Below, in pieces: positions 33,222-40,199 of a DNA stretch of 64,000 nt. Location of the stretch: the NCBI GenBank assembly GCA_044238435.1, contig JBIIDH010000005.1, positions 1 through 64,000 of the forward strand. Direction: 5' to 3'. A model generated the notes under the pieces. The model saw only the letters and a program-made list of their open reading frames with translations. It did no database searches and had not been told where the DNA came from. How positions within the stretch are numbered: the first letter of the stretch is position 1; every line of letters starts with the position of its first letter. The DNA is from VFMC01 sp044238435. GTDB lineage: Bacteria; Actinomycetota; Acidimicrobiia; Acidimicrobiales; Ilumatobacteraceae. The translations under genes and the position numbers were made by a program.

Positions 33222-35705
33222 ATGAAGGCCGTCATCATGGCCGGCGGTGAGGGGACGCGTCTGCGTCCGCTCACCTCGAACGCCCCCAAGCCGATGCTGC
33301 CCATCGCCAACCGGCCGATGATGGAGCATGTCATCAACCTGCTCGCCCGGCACGGCTTCGACGAGATCGTCGTGACGGTGGCGTTCCTCGCCAACCACAT
33401 CAAGACCTATTTCGGCGACGGCAGCGAGTTCGGTGTCACCATCCGGTACGCCGACGAACCCGTGCCGCTGGGTACGGCCGGCAGTGTGGGTAACGCCCGC
33501 GAATTCCTCGACGACACCTTCCTCGTCATCTCCGGCGACGTGCTCACCGACATCGACCTCACCAAGGTGCTCGAGTTCCACCGCGAACACCAGGCCATGG
33601 CCACGATCGGCCTCACCGCGGTCGACAACCCGCTCGAGTTCGGCATCGTCATCACCCGCGACGACGGCACGATCGAGCGGTTCCTCGAGAAGCCCACCTG
33701 GGGTCAGGTGTTCAGCGACACCATCAACACCGGTATCTACGTGCTCGAACCGTCGATCTTCGACTTCATCCCGAGTGGCCGCAGTGTCGACTTCTCCGGT
33801 GAGGTGTTCCCCGCCCTGCTCGAGGCCGGCAAGCCGCTGTTCGGGGCAGTGGTGGAGGGCTACTGGGAAGACGTCGGCACGCTCGAGGCCTATCTGTCGG
33901 CACACAAGGACGTGCTCGACCAGAAGGTCGATGTCGACATCCCCGGCTTCCGGGTGAACGACGGTGTGTGGCTGGGGGAGGGGGCCGAGGTGTCGCCCGA
34001 CGCCGAGGTGCAAGCGCCGTGCGTCATCGGCGCGGGGTGTTCGGTCGAGGCCGGCTGCCGGGTGGGCGAGTACACCGTGCTGGGCTCGAACGTGCGTCTG
34101 CTGGCCGATGCGCAGATCGACCGCTCGGTGGTGCACGACAACGTGTACGTCGGCGCCCGGTCGCAGGTGCGCGGCGCCATCATCGGTCGCAGCACCAGCA
34201 TCCGCACCAACGTGCGCATCGACGAGGGCGCGGTGATGGGCGACGAGGTGTTCGTCGGTTCCGACGCAGTCATCACCGGCGACGTGAAGATCTACCCGTT
34301 CAAGACCGTCGAGGACGGAGCGGTCGTGAACAGCTCCATCGTCTGGGAGAGCAAGGGCTCGCGCAGTCTGTTCGGACGCGAGGGTGTGAAGGGTCTCGCC
34401 AACGTCGACGTCACCCCCGAGATGGCGGTGCGCGTGGCCATGGCGTACGGCACCGCGCTGCGCAAGGGCACCACGGTGGTCACCTCACGCGACTCGAGCC
34501 GCGCGGCGCGCATGTTGAAGCGGGCGATGATGGCCGGGCTGAATGCGGCTGGTGTCGACGTGCTCGACCTCGAGGTGGCCAGTGTGCCCGTCACCCGGTT
34601 CCTGGTGCGATCGCCGCGTGCCTTCGGTGGCGTCACCGTGCGGCTCCATCACAACGATCCCGACCGCGTGGTCGTGCGGTTCTTCGACACTGCGGGCACC
34701 GACATCACCGAAGACGCCCAGCGCAAGATCGAGCGGTTGTTCCAACGTGAAGACAGCCGTCGAGCACTGGCCGAGGAGATCGGCGACATCCAGTTCCCAC
34801 CGCGAGCGCTCGAGGAGTACACCGTGGCGCTCGAGGCCACGGTCGAGGCTTCTGCCATCCGGGCATTCGGCTTCAAACTCGTCGTCGACTACTCGTATGG
34901 CGCCGCGAGCACCGTCATGCCCACGCTGCTCGGCAAGTTGGGCGCCGACGTGCTGGCCGTGAACCCGTACATCTCCACCGCCGGTCGTGTGGCCTTCGAC
35001 CCGGAGTCGGCGCTCGAGCGGGTGGCCGGCCTGGTGCGGGCGTCGGGTGCACATCTCGGTGCCGTCATCGACGCCGACGGCGAACGGCTGCGCCTGGTCG
35101 ACGACCAGGGCCGCGTGCTGTCGAACACCGAGGCGCTGCTCGCCTTCGTCGACCTGGTGTCGGACTACCTGTTGGGCGACACCATCGCCCTGCCCACCAA
35201 CATCACTCAGCGTGCCACCGACATCGCCGCAGCGCACAACGTGCAGGTGGTGGCCACCAAGTTGTCGACGCCGGCGCTGATGGCAGCCGCCACCGAACCG
35301 GCCGTGGGCTTCGCCGCCGACGGTGCCGGTGGGTACATCCTGCCCGGTTTCCTGCCGGCGTTCGATGCTGCGGCCGCACTGTTGAAGATGCTCGACCTGC
35401 TGGCCCGCAGCTCGCGTTCGCTCAGCGCAGTGGTCGACGGCCTGCCCAAGGTGCATCTGGTCCACGAGACCGTCGTCACCCCCTGGGACCAGAAGGGCAT
35501 GGTGATGCGCACTCTGATGGAGATGGGGTCGCGCGACGTCGAACTCGTCGACGGGGTGAAGATCCGACACACCAACGGCTGGATGCTGGCGTTGCCCGAC
35601 CCCGAAGACCCCGTCACCCACATCTGGGCCGAGGCCAGCACCGACGCCGAGGCACGGCAACTGGCCCAGGAGTACGCCCGGCGCATCCGCCAGCTCCTCC
35701 GCTGA
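33222..35705 (+). CDS. Sugar-1-phosphate nucleotidyltransferase joined to a degenerate phosphomannomutase domain
   Basis: An 827-aa protein with three parts. Residues 1-235 are a nucleotidyltransferase (MAGGEGTRLRPLT, GDVLTDID, FLEKP), expected to make NDP-sugars, perhaps GDP-mannose. Residues about 245-370 are left-handed beta-helix hexapeptide repeats. Residues about 380-827 follow the phosphohexomutase fold, but the phosphoserine loop TASHNP is replaced (GVTVRLHHND) and the metal loop DGDxDR reads DADGER, so mutase activity is doubtful. Actinobacteria and cyanobacteria encode similar fused proteins. The start has a GAGGAGAG ribosome site. Confidence 0.88.
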   Translation: MKAVIMAGGEGTRLRPLTSNAPKPMLPIANRPMMEHVINLLARHGFDEIVVTVAFLANHIKTYFGDGSEFGVTIRYADEPVPLGTAGSVGNAREFLDDTFLVISGDVLTDIDLTKVLEFHREHQAMATIGLTAVDNPLEFGIVITRDDGTIERFLEKPTWGQVFSDTINTGIYVLEPSIFDFIPSGRSVDFSGEVFPALLEAGKPLFGAVVEGYWEDVGTLEAYLSAHKDVLDQKVDVDIPGFRVNDGVWLGEGAEVSPDAEVQAPCVIGAGCSVEAGCRVGEYTVLGSNVRLLADAQIDRSVVHDNVYVGARSQVRGAIIGRSTSIRTNVRIDEGAVMGDEVFVGSDAVITGDVKIYPFKTVEDGAVVNSSIVWESKGSRSLFGREGVKGLANVDVTPEMAVRVAMAYGTALRKGTTVVTSRDSSRAARMLKRAMMAGLNAAGVDVLDLEVASVPVTRFLVRSPRAFGGVTVRLHHNDPDRVVVRFFDTAGTDITEDAQRKIERLFQREDSRRALAEEIGDIQFPPRALEEYTVALEATVEASAIRAFGFKLVVDYSYGAASTVMPTLLGKLGADVLAVNPYISTAGRVAFDPESALERVAGLVRASGAHLGAVIDADGERLRLVDDQGRVLSNTEALLAFVDLVSDYLLGDTIALPTNITQRATDIAAAHNVQVVATKLSTPALMAAATEPAVGFAADGAGGYILPGFLPAFDAAAALLKMLDLLARSSRSLSAVVDGLPKVHLVHETVVTPWDQKGMVMRTLMEMGSRDVELVDGVKIRHTNGWMLALPDPEDPVTHIWAEASTDAEARQLAQEYARRIRQLLR

Positions 35706-35735
35706 CGGCGGTGGCCGCAGCACCTGCAGGGCGGC

Positions 35736-35741
35736 TAGGTT
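35736..35741 (+). promoter_or_regulatory. -10 hexamer TAGGTT, leaderless promoter for gcvH
   Basis: TAGGTT ends 7 nt before the ATG at 35749, within the 43-nt gap after the nucleotidyltransferase gene. Confidence 0.5.
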
Positions 35742-35748
35742 CGCGCTC

Positions 35749-36129
35749 ATGAGTGTTCCCGAGCACCTGCGCTATTCCAGCGACCACGAATGGATCTCCA
35801 TCGAGGGCACCCGGGCGCGTGTCGGCATCACCGACTACGCCCAGGATGCGCTCGGCGACGTGGTGTTCGTGCAGATCCCGGCTGTCGGGGCCACGGTCAC
35901 CCTGGGCGACACCATGAGCGAGGTCGAGAGCACCAAGTCGGTCAGCGACATCTACGCCCCGGTCACGGGCACCATCGTGGCGGTGAACGAATTCCTCGCC
36001 GACCGTCCCGAGACACTGAACGCCGACCCGTACGGTGAGGGCTGGATCTGCGAGATCGAGATGACGGTGCCCGACCAGTCCGCGGAACTCCTCGACGCGG
36101 CTGGATACCGCGCCCTCGTCGAGGGGTAG
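35749..36129 (+). CDS. gcvH: Glycine cleavage system H protein
   Basis: A 126-aa lipoyl carrier that shuttles the aminomethyl group of glycine between GcvP, GcvT and lipoamide dehydrogenase. The lipoylated Lys63 is in EVESTKSVSDIYAP; HEWI and GITDYAQDALGD are typical. The other gcv genes are not in the window. Its position upstream of garA and ftsR matches Mycobacterium tuberculosis Rv1826-Rv1830. In this genome it could also link to the glycine made by the downstream demethylation genes. Confidence 0.95.
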   Translation: MSVPEHLRYSSDHEWISIEGTRARVGITDYAQDALGDVVFVQIPAVGATVTLGDTMSEVESTKSVSDIYAPVTGTIVAVNEFLADRPETLNADPYGEGWICEIEMTVPDQSAELLDAAGYRALVEG

Positions 36130-36132
36130 AGT
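36127..36132 (+). promoter_or_regulatory. -10 hexamer TAGAGT upstream of the FHA gene
   Basis: TAGAGT overlaps the gcvH stop codon and ends 10 nt before the ATG at 36143, slightly farther than in the other leaderless cases. It may give an internal promoter. Confidence 0.35.
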
Positions 36133-36142
36133 CGCACCCGTC

Positions 36143-36634
36143 ATGGGGTACGTGTTCTGCAATCAGTGTGGTCATCGGAACCCGACCGAGTCGGTGTTCT
36201 GTTCGTCGTGCGGCTCGCTGCTCGACCGACCGGCCGACCAGACGATCACCTTGGCCAAGATCGACCCGCTGCAGGATGCGCCCGGCACAGCCGACGACAC
36301 CACCGTGCACCTCGGCGATCTGCCCGCGGGTGTCGCCTCGCTCGTCGTGCGCAGCGGCTCGCAGGCAGGCACCTCGTTCGCGCTCCAGGGCCAGGTCACC
36401 CGACTGGGCCGACACCCCGACAGCGAGATCATGCTCGACGACATCACGGTGTCGCGGCGCCACGCCGAGATCGTGCGCAACGGCAGCGGGTACGTCATCC
36501 GCGACGACGGATCGCTGAACGGCACCTACGTGAACGCCCAGCGGGTCGAGCGGGCAGCGCTCAGCCAGGGCGACGAGATCCAGATCGGCAAGTTCCGGCT
36601 CGTGTTCTTCGAACTCGGTCTCGGATCGCCATGA
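36143..36634 (+). CDS. garA: Zinc ribbon and FHA domain protein (GarA-like)
   Basis: A 163-aa phosphothreonine-binding regulator. The FHA core (about residues 75-155) has GRHPDSEI, SRRHAEI and LNGTYVN. By position it corresponds to GarA, which in mycobacteria controls 2-oxoglutarate and glutamate enzymes after phosphorylation of an N-terminal Thr pair; a DDTTVHL segment (Thr53, Thr54) here could play that part. Unlike mycobacterial GarA it starts with a zinc ribbon (Cys6, Cys9, Cys20, Cys23). The stop overlaps ftsR (ATGA). The gene name rests on synteny and domain. Confidence 0.8.
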   Translation: MGYVFCNQCGHRNPTESVFCSSCGSLLDRPADQTITLAKIDPLQDAPGTADDTTVHLGDLPAGVASLVVRSGSQAGTSFALQGQVTRLGRHPDSEIMLDDITVSRRHAEIVRNGSGYVIRDDGSLNGTYVNAQRVERAALSQGDEIQIGKFRLVFFELGLGSP

Positions 36635-37545
36635 GCGGCAACGCCACCGAGCGGCCCTATCTGTCGATCGGCGAAGTGCTCGGACTGCTGCTCGAAGAGT
36701 TCCCCGACGTCACGATCTCCAAGATCCGCTTCCTCGAGAGCCAGGGACTCATCGAGCCCGAACGCACCTCGTCGGGCTATCGCAAGTTCTACGACGCCGA
36801 CATCGAGCGCCTGCGGGTCATCCTGCGCGAGCAGCGCGAGAACTTCCTGCCGCTGCGCGTCATCCGCGACCGTCTCGAGACCGGTGAGATCGACGATTCG
36901 GGTGCCATCCCGGCGCCGGTCGCGGCCTCGAACGGGCAGCCGCGGGGCATCCGCAATGTCGTGGTCGCCGACGACGTGTTCGCGGTGGACGGCCTCGACG
37001 ACGACCCCACCGGTGCCACGCCACGACGCAGTGCCGCCACGGTGGTGAGCGCTCGCCATCCGGCTGCGCAGGGTCGCCCCCTGGTGGCGGTGCAGACGCC
37101 GACCCAGCCTGCGCCGAAGCCCGCTGGTTCGCCGGCAGGCTCCTCTGGCGAGGCGCCGTCCGAGCCACGGGTGTACCTGCGCGCCGAACTGTGCTCGCTG
37201 GTGGGAATCACCGCCGGTCAGCTCACCGAGCTCGAGTCGTACGGGCTGGTCACCGGTCGCGGTACCGGCTCGGGTGCCACCTACTCCGAGGCCGATCTCG
37301 CGGTGGTCCGGGTTGCGGCCGCGTTCCTCGAACGGGGTATCGACGCCCGCCATCTGCGTGGTTGGCGCCAGGCAGCCGAACGCGAGGTGGGATTGTTCGA
37401 ACAACGCATCACCCCGCTGCTGCGCCAGCGCAACCCCAAGTCGCGCGCCGAGGCCCGCCAGACGCTGGGCGAGCTCGCCGACCTCGGTGCCGAACTGCGC
37501 GGGGCTCTGATGACGTCGTTGCTCCGCCAGTACACCGACGATTGA
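36631..37545 (+). CDS. ftsR: MerR-family regulator FtsR
   Basis: A 304-aa regulator with two MerR-like helix-turn-helix regions: residues 10-85 (YLSIGEVLGLL, SSGYRKFYDADIERL) and a second at about 180-240 (LRAELCSLVGITAGQL), joined by a long low-complexity Ala/Pro/Ser linker. It matches Rv1828 and the corynebacterial FtsR, a transcriptional activator of ftsZ, in sequence pattern and gene order. It overlaps the FHA gene by 4 nt and precedes the nuclease gene by 47 nt. Confidence 0.85.
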   Translation: MSGNATERPYLSIGEVLGLLLEEFPDVTISKIRFLESQGLIEPERTSSGYRKFYDADIERLRVILREQRENFLPLRVIRDRLETGEIDDSGAIPAPVAASNGQPRGIRNVVVADDVFAVDGLDDDPTGATPRRSAATVVSARHPAAQGRPLVAVQTPTQPAPKPAGSPAGSSGEAPSEPRVYLRAELCSLVGITAGQLTELESYGLVTGRGTGSGATYSEADLAVVRVAAAFLERGIDARHLRGWRQAAEREVGLFEQRITPLLRQRNPKSRAEARQTLGELADLGAELRGALMTSLLRQYTDD

Positions 37546-37579
37546 CCATCGCGCAGTACCCCTTGCGGCGCCGAGCCGA

Positions 37580-37585
37580 TACCAT
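37580..37585 (+). promoter_or_regulatory. -10 hexamer TACCAT, leaderless promoter for the bifunctional nuclease gene
   Basis: TACCAT ends 7 nt before the GTG at 37593 and supports that codon over the ATG at 37602. Confidence 0.5.
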
Positions 37586-37592
37586 CGCTCGC

Positions 37593-38078
37593 GTGGTCCC
37601 CATGGAGCTCGTCGGAGTCAGGGTCGAGGTACCCGCCAACACCCCGGTGGTGGTGCTGCGCGAGCGCGACGATCAGCACCGGGTGTTGCCCATCGTCATC
37701 GGCAACCCGGAGGCATCGTCCATCCACGCTGCGATCGAAGGGGTCGAGCCGCCACGGCCGCTCACCCACGACCTGATGGTGACGGTGCTCGACACGCTGC
37801 AGGCCACGTTGCAGCACATCGTGGTCACCGAGTTGCGCGATCACATCTACTTCGCCGAGTTGCACCTGCTCGATCAGGCCGGTGTGGCGCATGTGGTGTC
37901 GAGTCGGCCCAGCGATGCGGTGGCGCTGGCGGCCCGAGTCGGTTGCCCCATCTACGCCACCGAGGCGTTGTTGGCCGAGGCGGGCCAGACACCAGCGGTC
38001 GATGAGGCCGAAGCCATCATCGACGAGTTCCGCGACTTCCTCGACGAACTCGACCCCGACGACTTCCGCAGCGAGTGA
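37593..38078 (+). CDS. Bifunctional nuclease family protein (DUF151)
   Basis: A 161-aa protein of the BFN/DUF151 family. Characteristic segments are VVLRERDDQHRVLPIVIGNPEA (starting near residue 20), RPLTHDLM and SSRPSDAVALAARVGCPIYA. Plant members have RNase and DNase activity; the bacterial role is unclear. An acidic tail (DEFRDFLDELDPDDF) is typical of actinobacterial forms. It matches Rv1829 by position. Start GTG chosen for the TACCAT hexamer. A hairpin follows immediately. Confidence 0.88.
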   Translation: MVPMELVGVRVEVPANTPVVVLRERDDQHRVLPIVIGNPEASSIHAAIEGVEPPRPLTHDLMVTVLDTLQATLQHIVVTELRDHIYFAELHLLDQAGVAHVVSSRPSDAVALAARVGCPIYATEALLAEAGQTPAVDEAEAIIDEFRDFLDELDPDDFRSE

Positions 38079-38100
38079 TCGCGCGTTTCGCGCGATTTAT
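38078..38100 (+). terminator. Intrinsic terminator after the bifunctional nuclease gene
   Basis: ATCGCGCG and CGCGCGAT form a perfect 8-bp stem around a TTT loop directly after the stop, followed by TTAT. A third ATCGCGCG copy follows at 38099. It separates the ftsR-nuclease unit from the MerR promoter. Confidence 0.7.
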
Positions 38101-38114
38101 CGCGCGAAGCGTGG

Positions 38115-38143
38115 TTGACAGCGCGCGCGGTGGTTGCTACCGT
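38115..38143 (+). promoter_or_regulatory. Sigma-70-type promoter for the MerR gene
   Basis: TTGACA at 38115-38120, a 17-nt spacer and TACCGT at 38138-38143 match the housekeeping consensus closely, unlike most other promoters here, which lack a clear -35. Transcription should start near 38150, giving a leader of about 75 nt. Confidence 0.7.
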
Positions 38144-38187
38144 CACCCGGCGCCAGGTGACACGGACGTAGTTACGACGGTGTCACC
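38142..38187. promoter_or_regulatory. Candidate operator: three GGTGAC/GTCACC arms
   Basis: GTCACC at 38142-38147, GGTGACAC at 38156-38163 and GTGTCACC at 38180-38187 form nested inverted repeats spanning the -10 end and the start of the leader. The placement suits autoregulation by the MerR-type product encoded next. Confidence 0.5.
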
Positions 38188-38223
38188 CGGGCCAGGTGCG
38201 ACCACCACGAGGGCAGATCGACG

Positions 38224-38703
38224 ATGAACGACACGGCCGACCAGCAGGGCTACAGCGGCACGAAGGCGGCGAGCATCGTCGGCATCTCCTACCGACAGCT
38301 CGACTACTGGGCACGTACCGACCTGGTGCGTCCTTCGCTCAGCGACGCCAGCGGCAGCGGTTCGCGCCGGCTGTATTCGTACCGCGACCTGCTCGAGCTG
38401 CGTGTCATCAAGAGCCTGCTCGACGCGGGCATCAAGCTCGAGTCGGTGCGGCAGGCGTTCCGCTTTCTGCGCGAACACGTCGACTCCGACATCGCTGCGG
38501 CCACGCTGGTCATCAGCGGCAGCGATGTGGTGCTGTGCGAGGGCGACATGCTCATCGACGTCGTGCGTCGCGCCGGCCAAGGCGTGCTGAACGTGCTGCC
38601 GCTCGGCGGGGTGAAAGACGACCTCGACGCGCAACTCGTGGCGTTTCAGCCCGCACGTCCGATCGACGCCGTTGCGCCCGTCGCACGGGTCGCCAACGGC
38701 TGA
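38224..38703 (+). CDS. MerR-family transcriptional regulator (Rv1830-like)
   Basis: A 159-aa DNA-binding protein. The winged helix-turn-helix spans about residues 10-80: GYSGTKAASIVGISYRQLDY, then the wing SRRLYSYRDLLELRVIKSLL. The C-terminal half may form a dimer or ligand domain. It is the last member of the gcvH-garA-ftsR-nuclease-merR order. It has its own sigma-70-type promoter, dyad symmetry in the leader and a GAGGG ribosome site, so it is probably controlled separately and may repress itself. Confidence 0.85.
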   Translation: MNDTADQQGYSGTKAASIVGISYRQLDYWARTDLVRPSLSDASGSGSRRLYSYRDLLELRVIKSLLDAGIKLESVRQAFRFLREHVDSDIAAATLVISGSDVVLCEGDMLIDVVRRAGQGVLNVLPLGGVKDDLDAQLVAFQPARPIDAVAPVARVANG

Positions 38704-38732
38704 CCGCTGCCGACACCCGCGGTTGCTGGCCG

Positions 38733-39341
38733 CTAGCGACCGGCGCGCTTGGCCGGTGCTGCCTTCTTGGCCTGACCGGCCTTCTTGGCGGGAGGACCGT
38801 TCTTCGCTGCTGGCTCCTTCTTCGTCGGAGCGGCCTTCTTCGCCGGTGCTGCCTTCTTCGCCGAAGTCGTGGCGGGTTGCGGGTCGGAGGCGGCGAACTG
38901 GGTGACCCGGCGCACCAGGTCGGCAGCGCCCGAGGCGTTCTCACGCAACGACGACATCGGCTTCAGACCGAACAGACTGGCCGACTCGGCCAACTGGCCG
39001 AGCGGCTGGAGTGCCTTACTCAGATCGCCCAGCAGGTCGACGGCGGAACCCATCCGGTCGACGATGGCGTCGCCGGCTTTGAGGGTGCGGGTGACCTGCG
39101 GCATGAGCGCGCGGATGGGCGGTTCGACGTCGTCGAGCAGCGTGTTCACCCGCGTCGCGATCTTGTTCATCGACTCCATCGTCGAGTTGAACTGCTGCAC
39201 CAGACCGAGCAGGTCGTCGACCGCCTTCTGGAACTGGCCGAGGGTCTTGCCTGCCTGGGCGAGGGGGTTCGACTGGCCGAGCAACCCGAGCAGGTCGCCG
39301 AGGCCGCCGGCCGCCGAACTGGACGAAGATGAGGTCGACAT
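38733..39341 (-). CDS. Hypothetical protein with Lys/Ala/Pro-rich C-terminal tail
   Basis: A 202-aa protein. Residues 10-140 are mostly helical and amphipathic (GLGDLLGLLGQ, FQKAVDDLLGLVQQF), with no membrane span or signal peptide. Residues about 150-202 are a basic tail of repeated AKKAAPAKK-like units, similar to histone H1-like and other actinobacterial nucleoid-associated tails, so nucleic-acid binding is plausible. The encoding DNA has repeated GCCTTCTT elements. The start at 39341 is 7 nt after TACGGT. No family recognised. Confidence 0.65.
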   Translation of the reverse strand: MSTSSSSSSAAGGLGDLLGLLGQSNPLAQAGKTLGQFQKAVDDLLGLVQQFNSTMESMNKIATRVNTLLDDVEPPIRALMPQVTRTLKAGDAIVDRMGSAVDLLGDLSKALQPLGQLAESASLFGLKPMSSLRENASGAADLVRRVTQFAASDPQPATTSAKKAAPAKKAAPTKKEPAAKNGPPAKKAGQAKKAAPAKRAGR

Positions 39342-39348
39342 GTCGGTC

Positions 39349-39354
39349 ACCGTA
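39349..39354 (-). promoter_or_regulatory. -10 hexamer TACGGT, leaderless promoter for the Lys-rich-tail protein gene
   Basis: On the minus strand TACGGT ends 7 nt before the ATG at 39341. The remaining gap to 39468 shows nothing else. Confidence 0.5.
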
Positions 39355-39468
39355 GCCGTCAGCCCGCCGGGTGCGTGTCGCCCGAGTCGTCGGGCGCTGG
39401 GTGAACGACTCGATCGGTGCGCAGTTGCGTACCAGGGGTGGTCGCGCCCTGTGTTCGGTGGCCTGCGC

Positions 39469-40122
39469 TCAGCGATCGGCGAGGGGGGAGCCGAGGCGGC
39501 GGGTGACGGCGGCGCGGATCTGCTCGTCGAAGCTGCGCACGTGGGCCTCCACCAGGTCGGCGGCCCGGTCGGCATCGCCCCCGCGCAGAGCGTCGAGCAT
39601 CTCGGTGTGCTCGGCCACGGCATCGGCCATGTCGTTCACATCGGCGAGGTACATGTGCCAGAGGCGGTCGCTCTGTGCGTACAACATGTCGAGCGTGTCG
39701 GTGAGGAACCGGTTGTCGGCTGCCTCCCACACGATCTCGTGACACTCGCGGTCGATCTCGATCAGTTCGGCGGCGGGCACCCCGGGCCGCTGGGCGCGCT
39801 CGAGCGCATCGGCCATGCGATCCCACAGTTCGGGTTTGGCGCGGGCGCAGGCGAGCCGGGTGGCGAACGGCTCGAGCGTGGCGCGCGTCTCGTACAGCAG
39901 TGCCAGTTCGGCCACGTCGATGCCCGACACGTACATGCCGCGGCGAGGGATGACGGTGACGAACTGATCGCGCACCAGTCGCTGCAATGCCTCGCGTATA
40001 GGGGTGCGGCCCATGCCCAAGTGGGTTTGGAGCTCGTCTTCGCGGATGACGGCACCGGGCGCGAGGTCGAGCCGCACGATCATGTTGCGGATCTCGGTGT
40101 ACGCGCGTTGGCTGAGAGACAT
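39469..40122 (-). CDS. GntR-family transcriptional regulator (FadR/FCD type)
   Basis: A 217-aa repressor or activator with an N-terminal winged helix (about residues 5-70: AYTEIRNMIVRLDLAPG, MGRTPIREALQRL) and a C-terminal FCD ligand domain whose metal-binding His are in the ECHEIVWE and AEHTEML helices. Such regulators sense carboxylates, amino acids or related small molecules. It is divergent from the flavoprotein-ETF operon, which it most likely controls through the AT-rich palindrome at 40131-40151. The ATG at 40122 is preferred over one at 40179. Confidence 0.88.
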   Translation of the reverse strand: MSLSQRAYTEIRNMIVRLDLAPGAVIREDELQTHLGMGRTPIREALQRLVRDQFVTVIPRRGMYVSGIDVAELALLYETRATLEPFATRLACARAKPELWDRMADALERAQRPGVPAAELIEIDRECHEIVWEAADNRFLTDTLDMLYAQSDRLWHMYLADVNDMADAVAEHTEMLDALRGGDADRAADLVEAHVRSFDEQIRAAVTRRLGSPLADR

Positions 40123-40130
40123 CGGGGCTG

Positions 40131-40151
40131 TGATATGGTGAAGATATATCA
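40131..40151. promoter_or_regulatory. Candidate GntR operator in the divergent gap
   Basis: TGATAT and ATATCA are inverted arms 9 nt apart, and GATATATC at 40143-40150 is itself an 8-bp palindrome. It is the only markedly AT-rich patch in the region and lies between the GntR gene and its divergent target. Confidence 0.55.
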
Positions 40152-40199
40152 GTCGAGGTGCGGTGACAACCCGCCGCACCGGTCACGCCGGGAGCAGTG

